This document shows, in pieces, positions 1-8,899 of a stretch of 64,000 bases of DNA (position 1 is its first letter; every line of letters begins with the position of its first letter). A model generated the notes under the pieces. It made no database searches, was not told the origin of the DNA, and was given only the letters and a program-made list of their open reading frames with translations. A program made the translations under genes and the position numbers. The stretch is from positions 186,001 through 250,000 of the forward strand of contig CBDHYI010000004.1 in assembly GCA_965275915.1 (NCBI GenBank). The letters run 5' to 3'. Source of the stretch: JBDWFY01 sp965275915 (GTDB lineage: Bacteria; Pseudomonadota; Alphaproteobacteria; Rhizobiales; Stappiaceae).

Positions 1-387
1 GTTTAGGAGTTCCAATTCCTGTTCGCTCGCCACCAGATTATCAATCTCCATCTCCAGCATTGAGACAAGGTCTTGCGGCTTGATAATCTCGGTGGTTTCG
101 AATTGGTACGAACTATCTGGCACACCCCTGAAACTCAAATCTTGCCCCCACTTAATTCGACGAGAGAGGTCAAAATTTGCCAGCGGTTCAATAGTGGCTT
201 TGTAGATCGCAAGAGTGGCCTCTTTCGCGGCCATTGTGTCACCCACCACAAGATTATGCGGAACCGACAATTTCGTGCCAGCTGGCAAATTGCTTTCGCT
301 ATCAATAATTGTTGCTGCCGCAATCTCACACTTCAATTCAGAAAGATTTTTTATTGCTATTCTTGTATCTTGAAAATCAATATTCAT
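1..387 (-). CDS. Hypothetical protein, C-terminus beyond window edge
   Basis: An open frame of 129 codons starts with ATG at 387 and runs off the left edge without a stop. The visible part is soluble and acidic toward its end (a run rich in E, D and L in the last 25 residues), with no signal peptide or membrane segment. It follows the kinase gene by 31 bp on the same strand, so it is probably the last visible gene of the TraG/vWA/PP2C/kinase operon. I do not recognise the family. No strong ribosome binding site is visible before the ATG, and the DNA is AT-rich like the kinase gene's 3' half. Confidence 0.6.
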   Translation of the reverse strand, partial: MNIDFQDTRIAIKNLSELKCEIAAATIIDSESNLPAGTKLSVPHNLVVGDTMAAKEATLAIYKATIEPLANFDLSRRIKWGQDLSFRGVPDSSYQFETTEIIKPQDLVSMLEMEIDNLVASEQELELLN

Positions 388-418
388 AGTCAATTATACT
401 GCAAATATTACCTGAAAA

Positions 419-3010
419 TCAATTTTCGAACTCCGACAATGAATCAATTTCATCAATATTACTTACTTTCGTTATAATAGTTTCATAACTATTATTATTT
501 TCATTTTCCTTTTGATCATAAATCCAAAATCCAGATTTATCATAAACACCATATCTTCCAATATATTTCTCAATATTATGCAGCTTAGTAATAGTATTAC
601 GGGAAATATCCAATAATCCTGCAGTTGCTTTCAATTCATCATCATATTTACCGGGATCGTACGACTTGTATTCAACGTAATACTTACCGTCATACTCCCG
701 AACTTTCGTCAATTCTAAACCCTGCTCCCAGGTCCCAATAGAATTGTCAAATTTGGGACCAAAATAGCTAATTGCCGCAGAGGTTACTTTCTGATTCAGA
801 TCAACTCTAGAAAACCATATCTGATGTAATCGGCCCGATCTGTTTCCATAGACACGTGAGCCGATGGCTTCTAAATATCCTTTATTATTAATATTGCTAT
901 CGAATGCTCTAATATGCTCATTTGGTTTTGTTTGACGTATGACCCCCACTTTGTCCGTCAGGTTGCCATCATCATCAAAAAAGTAGGCGTCAAAATCGAA
1001 ACGGTTATCGCTTCCACTACGAGCCAGCAATATGTAGCCCTCTTCTTGATTGTGAAAAATAGGGAAAATTGAGTCCCAACCTGTTACTGTTAGTTCCCCG
1101 TTAACTATTGGGAACTTGAACTCTCCACTCCAAACGACCTTTGGAGGAGAAATTGCAATTCCTGTATTGGAATCAATACTGGTTTGTAAGAATTGATGAA
1201 CCATCCGATGCATGTTGTTCGAGTCTATTTCCGGGGGTGTTTCTACCTGCTGTGAAACAACTTGTATGTTGCCATCATCATCCGAGCGAACAAGTCGTAA
1301 ATACCCTTTGAAACTGGACTCAGAAACAATGTTTTTTGCTCGGTTATACAATACCACCCTGTTCAGACCATCCATCAATAAAAGGAATATATTTGGTTCG
1401 ATATATGCGAAGGAATAGACTGTGCCATCGATTCCTGGCAACTCTTGTTGCCACTCAAATGATCCATCGACGTCATACTTCGTGATTGTAATATTGGTAT
1501 TTTCTTCGAAGTATAAACCGTTTTCATCTTGTGACATCAGGTCATATTGATCTGTAACAAAAATTACACCGACCGAATTTCCTACCCGCACCAATGGTTC
1601 GATGTTTGAAATGAACACCTTTTCCCAATCGTCTTTAAAAGCTCTGGCTAGGGAGGGAACTTCTCGAACATGCTTCCAATCCTCACCGTATTCTTTTGAA
1701 AGCAGTGTTTCATCTAATACTGGCTTCGGGTTGTCACTTGAATTGGACCACCAGTTCATGTCATCCAAAGCTTTGGAAGTTATTCCGACGATGCACAATA
1801 TCGCTATGGCAAAAAACGCCGACTTCGAATTGAATATGGACGCTGGATTAATCGGCAAAGGCCGCCTTGGCGGGCTAGCCGGCGGCATTGGACTATGATT
1901 GGACTGAGCCGTGGCACCAGCAGTTGTTTGGCGGGTTTTACGCCTAAAAAACGTTGTTCCCATTCGGTTTTCCGCTCTGCAAATGGGACAGGTTGAAAAG
2001 GCAGATAAGTGATGATGAGTAGGGTCGTCACGGCATGCCACAAGCGCTTGATCGAAGTTCTGTAGCAATGTCGACCATTCAGCTGCCGTGGGCCGATACT
2101 GCGCTCCTTGGGGACCGAATGCGGTTTCGAACGCACTGATTATTGTATCAGGAAAACTTGTAATATCGAGGGCATGAAGCGGAGGGCCGAAGTTTTTGTT
2201 CTTGGTGCTTCGATCATACGCATATTCAAAGTTCTTAACCCGGGATGCTTGAGTCGGGCTGTCGCCACGTCCCTTGTAGAGGGCTGTATATGGATGTTGG
2301 CCGAACATCAGAAGGCGGAAAATCATGACTGCCAAGGCAAAATTATCATGGTTTGCCGTGCGCCTAATTTTCGATGTGTCTTGACCATGCAATTCGCCCG
2401 GGGTGTATTCCGGCACCCGCACTAAACATGGATAGAATTTGCTCCCCAATTCCGCCTGGAATGAATCGCAGTCGATTAACTTAACCCATCCACCGGTTGA
2501 GAAAAAAATACCGGACTCGTTTACATCACCGATTACCAAATTTTCGTAGTGGAGATGCGTAAAGGCTTGCGCCAAATTGTGTGCTGCCCGCACCAAAAAT
2601 CTGTAATCTGCGGTCGGAAAATAGTTTTTACGGTCGGTTTCATTGTACAGCTGATGAATGAGATATGATTGCTGCACCCTCTGCATGGTGAAGCCAGCGA
2701 AGTGTGCGTTGTCATCGATAACCGCTTGTATCGGCATTGCAGCAAAGCTTAGAGTATTGTGCAGCTCTGATGCTATCATTGCCGCAACTTTTTCTTGCCG
2801 GGCTCTAGCGTGTTTTGAGTGATAAATCTTTGCTAACGTAGCTGATGCACCATTGATCTCATAAGCTGTTCCTTCGCCGCCCGGAGAGCCGACCTGGGCA
2901 CCCAATTCAATTTTCGTGTCCAGGTCCAGCCTGCTTTTGGTCAGGTCCTGAAACTGACGCGCGAACGTCCCGTTTGTTTCTGATAGCCAGTATGAGCGTT
3001 TTGTCGTCAT
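419..3010 (-). CDS. YegI-like membrane protein kinase with large C-terminal domain (TerY-P triad kinase)
   Basis: An 863-residue predicted Ser/Thr kinase. The glycine-rich loop lies at about residues 37-50 with the ATP lysine near K61. The catalytic loop reads IGDVN (about 160-164) in place of HRDxxxxN, and IDCDS (about 179-183) replaces DFG, as in the YegI-type kinases of TerY-P triads. A single CPIC pair (about 341-344) suggests a partial zinc ribbon. One membrane span (about 396-413) separates the kinase from a roughly 450-residue beta-rich C-terminal region with no family I recognise, probably outside the cytoplasm. ATG at 3010 is chosen over GTG at 3022. Either start overlaps the PP2C gene by over 100 bp, so the true start could be an internal non-ATG codon. 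Together with the neighbouring PP2C and vWA genes it forms the phosphorylation triad known beside tellurite-type stress systems. Confidence 0.8.
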   Translation of the reverse strand: MTTKRSYWLSETNGTFARQFQDLTKSRLDLDTKIELGAQVGSPGGEGTAYEINGASATLAKIYHSKHARARQEKVAAMIASELHNTLSFAAMPIQAVIDDNAHFAGFTMQRVQQSYLIHQLYNETDRKNYFPTADYRFLVRAAHNLAQAFTHLHYENLVIGDVNESGIFFSTGGWVKLIDCDSFQAELGSKFYPCLVRVPEYTPGELHGQDTSKIRRTANHDNFALAVMIFRLLMFGQHPYTALYKGRGDSPTQASRVKNFEYAYDRSTKNKNFGPPLHALDITSFPDTIISAFETAFGPQGAQYRPTAAEWSTLLQNFDQALVACRDDPTHHHLSAFSTCPICRAENRMGTTFFRRKTRQTTAGATAQSNHSPMPPASPPRRPLPINPASIFNSKSAFFAIAILCIVGITSKALDDMNWWSNSSDNPKPVLDETLLSKEYGEDWKHVREVPSLARAFKDDWEKVFISNIEPLVRVGNSVGVIFVTDQYDLMSQDENGLYFEENTNITITKYDVDGSFEWQQELPGIDGTVYSFAYIEPNIFLLLMDGLNRVVLYNRAKNIVSESSFKGYLRLVRSDDDGNIQVVSQQVETPPEIDSNNMHRMVHQFLQTSIDSNTGIAISPPKVVWSGEFKFPIVNGELTVTGWDSIFPIFHNQEEGYILLARSGSDNRFDFDAYFFDDDGNLTDKVGVIRQTKPNEHIRAFDSNINNKGYLEAIGSRVYGNRSGRLHQIWFSRVDLNQKVTSAAISYFGPKFDNSIGTWEQGLELTKVREYDGKYYVEYKSYDPGKYDDELKATAGLLDISRNTITKLHNIEKYIGRYGVYDKSGFWIYDQKENENNNSYETIITKVSNIDEIDSLSEFEN

Positions 3011-3755
3011 GCGTTTTCTCACAAATCACTTCAGAATCTAGCCACTCTCGAATTGTGGTCGAAAAAACCCTGTCTCGTCCCAGCGTCTTCGAACTGTTGA
3101 AGGCGTTAAAGAGTGCATCAAAAAAGCCTGAATCCGCAGTGTTTCCTTTTGGAACGAGTGCAAGCTTTTCCAAGCCATCGGTAAAAACTGCCAAGTGAGT
3201 TATTGCCGCTTCGATGACTGATCGCTTGAAGTGCGGTCCTTTTGGGTCGGTGATGAAATAGGTTTGTGAGGCGTATTCGCCGTGCATAGGCCAGATGGGA
3301 ATTTGATAATCCTCGACACCGTTCGGTTTCACAACACAGGCCCCATCGCCAATCTGAATGAAGCACGCCTGCGTATCACCCACGATTGCCATCACAAGCG
3401 TTGCGGCAAAGTCTCGTTCTGTTTTCCTAGCGGTTTCAGCTGCCAATGAAATACGGTTTCTAGCTACTTCTAACCAATCTCTGACGGTATTGTCGGTAAT
3501 GGAATTGACTTCATTCCCAGCAAGCAAAAAGGATTTGGCGCACTTGGCGAGCTGTTTGCACGCAATCGCCGCGCCGATGCCGCCCTCTGAGGCACTGCCC
3601 GCTCCATCTGATACGATTACGATGAAATATGCTTTGTCGTTTGGAAGCCTCATTTCAAATGCGGTAGCCCGGTCCTGGCAGCCTTCATCATTTGAAATGT
3701 GAAGGCTTCCGGTCGCACATGCGCCACTCCAGTACCAGTTTGAATCTATCTGCAT
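2907..3755 (-). CDS. PP2C-family protein phosphatase (TerY-P triad)
   Basis: A 282-residue PP2C-type Ser/Thr phosphatase. The metal-binding aspartates are visible in SDGAGS (D50), FTDGLE and HDDKTL, in the order expected of the family. A GDG motif (IQIGDGACVV) sits in the core. There is no membrane segment. A GAGGAATTCTA spacer gives a good ribosome binding site before the ATG at 3755. It lies 9 bp after the vWA gene and its 3' end overlaps the kinase gene, so the three are co-transcribed. By analogy with YegK and other TerY-P phosphatases it probably reverses phosphorylation of the vWA protein or another substrate by the partner kinase. That pairing is inferred from the gene order. Confidence 0.88.
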   Translation of the reverse strand: MQIDSNWYWSGACATGSLHISNDEGCQDRATAFEMRLPNDKAYFIVIVSDGAGSASEGGIGAAIACKQLAKCAKSFLLAGNEVNSITDNTVRDWLEVARNRISLAAETARKTERDFAATLVMAIVGDTQACFIQIGDGACVVKPNGVEDYQIPIWPMHGEYASQTYFITDPKGPHFKRSVIEAAITHLAVFTDGLEKLALVPKGNTADSGFFDALFNAFNSSKTLGRDRVFSTTIREWLDSEVICEKTHDDKTLILAIRNKRDVRASVSGPDQKQAGPGHEN

Positions 3756-3764
3756 TAGAATTCC

Positions 3765-4451
3765 TCAGCGTGTTGGCATCTGGCCCCATGCCGAGAAATC
3801 ATCCAGCGGAGTTGTGTCTTCGGGCTGAGAGCCCGAGATTGTTTGCATCGACTTGGAAAGCCACTGAAACAACTCACGGAACATTAGACCCTTTAGTTCC
3901 AGTGGTGGTGTCTTGCTTAACTCGCTTAGAGTTTCAAAATTCGCTCCGGTCACACCGACAGCAAAGAAAGCAAGCGCCTTCCCCAGTTCACCTTCATGGA
4001 CGCCCTTTACAGCATTGTTCCAATCAGCCGTATTGTGATCAGTTGGGCTACCGTCAGTAATCAGGAAAATCCACGGTCGATAATAATCAACGCCGTTTGC
4101 CTTGTAGATATCCTTGCGTTGTTTGACCATGTCCAGAGCAGTCAACACAGCTTTTCCCATGCTGGTGGCCCCACGTATAGAAAGTTCAACTGGACGAAAT
4201 TCGCGGGCTTGAACAAAGTCTGTTTCAATTCTTACGTCGCTGCCGAATGAAACCACAGCCGCTTCCACTCGCTTTGCTGCGAGAGGATCTGACGCTACCT
4301 CGTTTGCGAATATTTTTAGTGCTCGATTAAGCTTGCCAATGCGATCATCCGTTGTCATTGAACCGGAAACATCGAGCAGCAGAACACACGCGCAGCGGGG
4401 TTCTTCAACATCCCTCAATGGAACCTTCGTTAACGGGTTGGTTTCATCCAT
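3765..4451 (-). CDS. TerY-like von Willebrand factor A domain protein
   Basis: A 228-residue single vWA domain with a complete MIDAS metal site: DVSGSM (D27, S29, S31), T96 in the GATSMG turn, and D133 in ITDGSP. The length matches TerY/YegL proteins (about 210-230). A GGGAGA Shine-Dalgarno lies 8 bases before ATG 4451. It stands between the TraG-like ATPase (31 bp upstream) and the PP2C gene (9 bp downstream). In known TerY-P triads the vWA protein is the phosphorylated metal-dependent scaffold. Here that role is inferred from the family and the neighbours. Confidence 0.9.
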   Translation of the reverse strand: MDETNPLTKVPLRDVEEPRCACVLLLDVSGSMTTDDRIGKLNRALKIFANEVASDPLAAKRVEAAVVSFGSDVRIETDFVQAREFRPVELSIRGATSMGKAVLTALDMVKQRKDIYKANGVDYYRPWIFLITDGSPTDHNTADWNNAVKGVHEGELGKALAFFAVGVTGANFETLSELSKTPPLELKGLMFRELFQWLSKSMQTISGSQPEDTTPLDDFSAWGQMPTR

Positions 4452-4482
4452 AATGGTCGTCTCCCGGCAGAGAATATTCAGT

Positions 4483-6390
4483 TTATTTTTTGGCGTTCGA
4501 TTTCAGGTGCTTGTAGGCGGCGATAATTAACCCATCACCTGCCCCATTGTTTTTTGCAGCTGCGATGAGCATTGCTTTTCGTTTGTCAAGGTCGAAGATT
4601 GTGAAAGGTTCAACCAAACCATAAACTTGTAGTGCATCGGAATAGGTGATCGAAGTGGTCTGATTGCCCCTGCCTGCCGCGTTCGTATGTCCGACAACAG
4701 CGGTATTCTTTGCGTTAAGTGAACGGACAAAGGCGCGCGCCCATCCTTCCCGATGGGCAGGATCAGGGTCATAGAAATTAACGGGCAATTCCCAAAAATA
4801 GGGCATCGTCCCGACGACAAGAGCCCGTTTGCCAAATCGCGTGATGATCATCGTTTCTTTGTCAGGAGCAAGGACACGTTTAACTTGGTCAGCCGTTATG
4901 ACCGTTCGGGTGTCTGAACTCACTATTCTTCGAAAGAAAGGGACCAGACCTTTGCGCTTACGACGTGTTTTGTCCCCTAGACTTTTAGAGAGGTGTTCAG
5001 CTGTTTCATCTTCATTGGTCCCCATCCAGAAGACAGCGTCCGCGTTGCCAAGGAAACCGCGCCAACCTTGTGGGTAAGCGTTTCTCAGTCTCTCAAGGTC
5101 TTGCGCGATTGCCAACAGCCGTACGCCGTAGGACCGCATAACAGGTGCGGAGGTTTCAATCGCTTCAACATAACCGAGGCTCGGCATCTCATCGACAGCG
5201 AACAAGCAAGCATGCTCAAGGTTTGGGTCAATCTTTTCAAATAAATCAAGACTAAATACCGCAAGCAGTCTGAACCATCCTGACAGCTCCTGACGAACGG
5301 CGGACAGCGGACCGCAAACAAACAAGTCTTGATTGGCCACAACGACGTCTTCGAGCGAGAAATCGGAACGCAGAGAAATATCCCTAATTTCGGGTAGGTC
5401 GAGAAACTTCAGTGCAGACCTGAGCGTTGACAATATGTCGCCGAGGGACTTTCCGGCGCCTGCGAGTGATGCAGCGGCATTTGCAACGGCCCCCCCATAG
5501 GCATTGTTGTGCTGCATTTCTGATAGGAGAAATCCAAACGGATCAGACTTAACCAAGCCGTGATAGCCCCGAGTGGCCAACTCTCGAACACGAACAAGGT
5601 GTCTGTCTTTGGGCGGTTCGGTCGTGTAAACATGCAAGATAAGGGCTTGTAGGAATTCACGGGCGTTTTTGGGAAAATAGGGTTTATCACCATCCATCGG
5701 AACGATGGCTTCGGCGATTTTCATAGTGTATTTAACAACCGCGTTTTTGCCTTCACGCTTTTCAATGCGGGTCAGCTCATCAAGGGCATTCCAATTTGAA
5801 GAAATGCGACTCTTGACAGTATTGTAGGGATCGAGGATGGCAACGTTTTGCCCGAGGCCACGAACACCGTTGCCGCCTAGACCTCTACGTCTTGCAATGG
5901 CTTCCGTAATCTGCCCCTTCGGATCAATAACAAAAACGTTTCCTTTGTGCAGCGCGAGGATGGTTATGAGGAAAGTGGTTTTGCCTGATCCGGTGCCGGC
6001 GATCATGGCTAGATGCCGAACGGCCTTGAACCCGAGTGGTTGCCAAAGATTAATACCCAAGAACCGCAAACGTCCCAGCAGAACGTAGCCTGGACGAAAC
6101 ACGAGAGTCGTTTTTGCAAAAAACCCCGCAAACCCCGCCGTAGAACCCTTCCCTATTTGAAAGACCTCTTCCAGCCACTCTGTAAAACGCACCCACAGCT
6201 TGAGGACTCCCCGCCAAGGAATCCAAATCCAATATCGGAAATGTTCAGGAATCCACAGTCCACAATAACGGGCGACCGATGCCCATAATGTTCTTAAGAC
6301 AGTGGTGAAGACCAAAAACGAGATAACCAGAAAAAGTAAATCTAAGATTGCCCCACTCAATGAATTGCCATTAGGTTTGGTTGCAGCCAT
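4483..6390 (-). CDS. TraG/VirD4-family coupling ATPase
   Basis: A 635-residue TraG/VirD4-type ATPase. An N-terminal hydrophobic stretch (about 13-37) anchors it in the membrane. Walker A is GTGSGKT (132-138), followed by FVIDPKGQ (153-160), and Walker B is CLFAVDE (395-401). Coupling proteins of conjugative type IV systems look like this and pump DNA or protein substrates to the transfer channel. No relaxase, VirB gene or oriT was found nearby. It is the first gene of the leftward vWA/PP2C/kinase operon and is divergent from the LuxR gene, 114 bp away from that gene's likely ATG. Its role may therefore be in the triad system, or it may be what remains of a transfer region. Confidence 0.88.
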   Translation of the reverse strand: MAATKPNGNSLSGAILDLLFLVISFLVFTTVLRTLWASVARYCGLWIPEHFRYWIWIPWRGVLKLWVRFTEWLEEVFQIGKGSTAGFAGFFAKTTLVFRPGYVLLGRLRFLGINLWQPLGFKAVRHLAMIAGTGSGKTTFLITILALHKGNVFVIDPKGQITEAIARRRGLGGNGVRGLGQNVAILDPYNTVKSRISSNWNALDELTRIEKREGKNAVVKYTMKIAEAIVPMDGDKPYFPKNAREFLQALILHVYTTEPPKDRHLVRVRELATRGYHGLVKSDPFGFLLSEMQHNNAYGGAVANAAASLAGAGKSLGDILSTLRSALKFLDLPEIRDISLRSDFSLEDVVVANQDLFVCGPLSAVRQELSGWFRLLAVFSLDLFEKIDPNLEHACLFAVDEMPSLGYVEAIETSAPVMRSYGVRLLAIAQDLERLRNAYPQGWRGFLGNADAVFWMGTNEDETAEHLSKSLGDKTRRKRKGLVPFFRRIVSSDTRTVITADQVKRVLAPDKETMIITRFGKRALVVGTMPYFWELPVNFYDPDPAHREGWARAFVRSLNAKNTAVVGHTNAAGRGNQTTSITYSDALQVYGLVEPFTIFDLDKRKAMLIAAAKNNGAGDGLIIAAYKHLKSNAKK

Positions 6391-6480
6391 GTGGTGTCAT
6401 AGAACCGTCCACCAGCATATGTTTGGCCGAGGGTTCAGTCCCCACAACAATAGAAGTATCCGGTTATCGTGACTGATGAA

Positions 6481-6498
6481 CCTATCAACGTTGATAGG
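6481..6498. promoter_or_regulatory. Lux-box-like 18-bp perfect palindrome
   Basis: CCTATCAACGTTGATAGG is a perfect inverted repeat that fits the CT-N12-AG core of LuxR-type binding sites. It ends 6 bases before the likely ATG of the LuxR gene (6505) and overlaps its ribosome binding site (GATAGGG). It also lies about 90 bp upstream of the TraG-like gene. A weak -10-like TTCTAT on the minus strand (6451-6456) would place the box about 42 bases upstream of that start site, a usual activator position. Binding could therefore repress luxR and activate the operon. The palindrome is seen; the regulation is inference. Confidence 0.7.
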
Positions 6499-6504
6499 GT
6501 GCCA

Positions 6505-7281
6505 ATGAAGAACATTCAGACCGCCATCGAGGCAATCCAGAACGCGGACAGCAAGGAAGCAGCGTTTAGTGCCCTGAACAGAGCCTATCTGAGTTACGGA
6601 TACGACAGAGCGGTCTATTCGTTTATGACCGATCACGCATCAATCGGTGAAAGAGCATTTCACGGTGTCTCAACGAGTTTCCCCGATGACTGGGTTAAGC
6701 ACTACAAGGCAAACGACTATCACCTCATAGACCCGGTATTTCAGCAAATCCTTACCAAGTCCGGACCATTTTTTTGGTCCGATGCGGAATCGGCTTTGGA
6801 GAAGAATTCGCGCGTCGGTCCGGCCACGCTTGAACGCTCGAAAAGCCTAATGCGTGAAGCCGAGGATTCTGGCCTGGCTGATGGAGTTGGTGTGTCTTTT
6901 GTAAACGAGGCTGGAGAAGTTGCAGGAATTGGTTTTTCAAGGCCACGCCGCGAAAGCGACAACAGTTATCAAACCCTGTCCGAAGTATATGTGCTATCGC
7001 ACGTCTTCAACGAAAAATTTATGAGCTTCTATGAGACACTGCCAGAACCTCAATTTTCGCCTCGGGAAAAGGACGTTCTACTATGGTCAGCGTCAGGAAA
7101 GACAGATTGGGAAATCGCTAAAATAGCCGGGATCACGCGCGCAACTGTGCGGTTTCATTGGAAGAACATATTCCGAAAAATGGGCGTCAATAACAAGATG
7201 ACTGCAACCATCAACGCGGTTAGGCGAAAGATTGTTATCCCGGACGCATTGCGGCCAGCGTCGAAAGATCGCTCCGAATGA
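6505..7281 (+). CDS. LuxR-family quorum-sensing transcriptional regulator
   Basis: A 258-residue LuxR regulator. The N-terminal autoinducer-binding domain carries the usual aromatic and acidic pocket residues (W in PDDWVKHY, Y in ANDYHLIDP with its D and P, W in PFFWSD). The C-terminal LuxR HTH begins at FSPREKDVLLW and includes the recognition helix region TRATVRFHWKNIFRKMG. ATG 6505 is preferred over GTG 6469 because a GATAGGG site sits 6 bases before it and because the lux-box palindrome would otherwise lie inside the gene. No luxI synthase is in the window, so it is a solo regulator here. It is divergent from the TraG/TerY-P operon. Confidence 0.9.
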   Translation: MKNIQTAIEAIQNADSKEAAFSALNRAYLSYGYDRAVYSFMTDHASIGERAFHGVSTSFPDDWVKHYKANDYHLIDPVFQQILTKSGPFFWSDAESALEKNSRVGPATLERSKSLMREAEDSGLADGVGVSFVNEAGEVAGIGFSRPRRESDNSYQTLSEVYVLSHVFNEKFMSFYETLPEPQFSPREKDVLLWSASGKTDWEIAKIAGITRATVRFHWKNIFRKMGVNNKMTATINAVRRKIVIPDALRPASKDRSE

Positions 7282-7359
7282 TGGTTGCTAGCAGTGAAGG
7301 AAGTATGGAATGCGGATAGCGGTACCCAAAAGCCGCCTCCTAGCTTTACCGACCATGCT

Positions 7360-7857
7360 TTAATCTTGTCTTGTTAAAGGATGAGTACCTTCACTTAGTT
7401 TTGCAGTCTGAGAGAAAAACATGTCAACGATCATAGCTCTCAGATAGTTTGATGCAAAGTCATTCATTTTTTCTTGCGGAACCGGAATAGGAGTTTTTTC
7501 TGGGGTCAAATCGAGTTGTCTGGTCGACCACAGCTTCTGTTGATTATATAACCAAAACATCAGAAACAGCTCAGCTGGAGCGAGCTTCACAGTTACCCCA
7601 ATCCAACGATCAGGGTCCTCTTGGCTTCCATTCACCCATCCCAGCATCAATCTGTTTAGTTCGTCGGAAACTTTGATTCCGTTTTCGATCGCTGTTTTGT
7701 TTTCTGTCCCACTTCTCGAATCTATTTCTGAAAGTAAAGGAAAACCTGGTGCCCGAGTTATCATGGGATCAGGAACTGATCCATCGTTGCCAGTCATTAC
7801 GCGTTGACGGATTGCTTCAAACTTGATTTCCTCGTCTGTCATCTTTCCTTGGCGCAT
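7360..7857 (-). CDS. Hypothetical protein
   Basis: A 165-residue protein of unknown family. ATG 7857 is chosen because a perfect AGGAGG lies 5 bases upstream; an in-frame start further out at 7887 lacks this. The N-terminal half is charged and proline-rich. A hydrophobic helix (ELFLMFWLYNQQKLW) and another near the C-terminus (NYLRAMIVDMFFSQ) look amphipathic rather than membrane-spanning. It stands alone between the LuxR gene and a stretch without genes. No function can be given. Confidence 0.65.
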   Translation of the reverse strand: MRQGKMTDEEIKFEAIRQRVMTGNDGSVPDPMITRAPGFPLLSEIDSRSGTENKTAIENGIKVSDELNRLMLGWVNGSQEDPDRWIGVTVKLAPAELFLMFWLYNQQKLWSTRQLDLTPEKTPIPVPQEKMNDFASNYLRAMIVDMFFSQTAKLSEGTHPLTRQD

Positions 7858-8248
7858 CGCGTCCTCCTGTCGTTGTCGATTTCGCACGGTTCAAAGGATC
7901 ATATTATTATCGATATCAAACGCGGTCTTTCGAACAAATTTTGAAAATTAACAAACACAAGCTTTCTAATTCTGGCATTGGCTGGCCTCTCCAATGCCCC
8001 TCAACTTTCCCCAGCAAACAGTCGCTCTTCGTTATTTTTCGTTATCATGTGGCCCTGCAAATGCGAAACAAATCAAGGGCTATAATCTTACATTTCGTTT
8101 GGAGCTGGCAAACTGCCACAATTCAGACGCCGAATTGCCTATGGTCTTGCACCAATCCTGGCTGACGTTTCCGCTTACAAACACCTACACATGCCCCTGT
8201 TGGTTTAGGTTACTGGGAACAAATCTCATCATCACAATTATGCAGCCA
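7858..8248. other. Stretch without a recognisable gene
   Basis: About 390 bases between two leftward unknown genes. Apart from the AGGAGG ribosome binding site of the left gene (7863-7868), I see no convincing coding frame, hairpin with T-run, or repeat. Short rightward open frames here have no ribosome binding site and no protein-like composition. Confidence 0.4.
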
Positions 8249-8899
8249 CTAACGCTGTTTATTGGTGACATTATCGTCTTCAGAGGCCTGCGATAGAGCA
8301 ACCGATACAAACGCTCCCAAATCTGTAGCAACACCTAGCAGAAGGTTTAACTTTCCCAACCTGCTTTGCATAACCTTGAATGGGCGGCGAAAAGCATCGT
8401 CCATCTCAAGTTCGCGGCAGACTGCGCTCAGATTAAAGCAAAATTGGGCGACCAGACCGCAAGCGCTACCTGGACTGATTGACGCCTGTGGCATCAAAAA
8501 ATCAGCTAAATCGTCAGCGCTGCTAGGAAAGTCAATGTTTTGGTCGACAGAACTATTGACCGCAGCAGCAAGTCGTTTTCCTAGTTGCTGTCGCACGTAA
8601 TACTCGTCAAGAAGTTCAGCCGAAATGTCAGTTTCGACGCCCTCCTTATAAAAAAGTTGAGAGGCTGATTCGAATTCCGTCCCAGCGATGCGAAAATACG
8701 CCGATGCGCTCTCAAAGCAACGTTTAGCGGTTCGGCGCCTTGACTTCTTTGCCGACTTATCAAGTAGATACAGCCATTCTGATTCAAGTCTAAGCTTCGC
8801 ATGAATCAGTTCTTTTTCCGCGGTCAGGAAACAAATCGCTGCATTTGAGGCTACAACTGCCGCTTTGCTTCGTGGGCGTCCGTAGTTGTTGATAAACAT
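8249..8899 (-). CDS. Hypothetical protein
   Basis: A 216-residue, mostly helical soluble protein of unknown family. It has a basic patch (KKSRRRTAKR, about 51-60). The ATG at 8899 overlaps the stop of the upstream membrane-protein gene, so the two are probably translated together. The C-terminal half has a leucine-rich helix (KLNLLLGVATDLGAFVSVAL) that could pack against a membrane. The coupling suggests a two-component unit with the upstream gene; the function is unknown. Confidence 0.6.
   Translation of the reverse strand: MFINNYGRPRSKAAVVASNAAICFLTAEKELIHAKLRLESEWLYLLDKSAKKSRRRTAKRCFESASAYFRIAGTEFESASQLFYKEGVETDISAELLDEYYVRQQLGKRLAAAVNSSVDQNIDFPSSADDLADFLMPQASISPGSACGLVAQFCFNLSAVCRELEMDDAFRRPFKVMQSRLGKLNLLLGVATDLGAFVSVALSQASEDDNVTNKQR

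Noticed and set aside
4483..6390. A functional conjugation system
   Set aside because: Only a coupling-type ATPase is seen; there is no relaxase, VirB set or recognisable oriT in the window.
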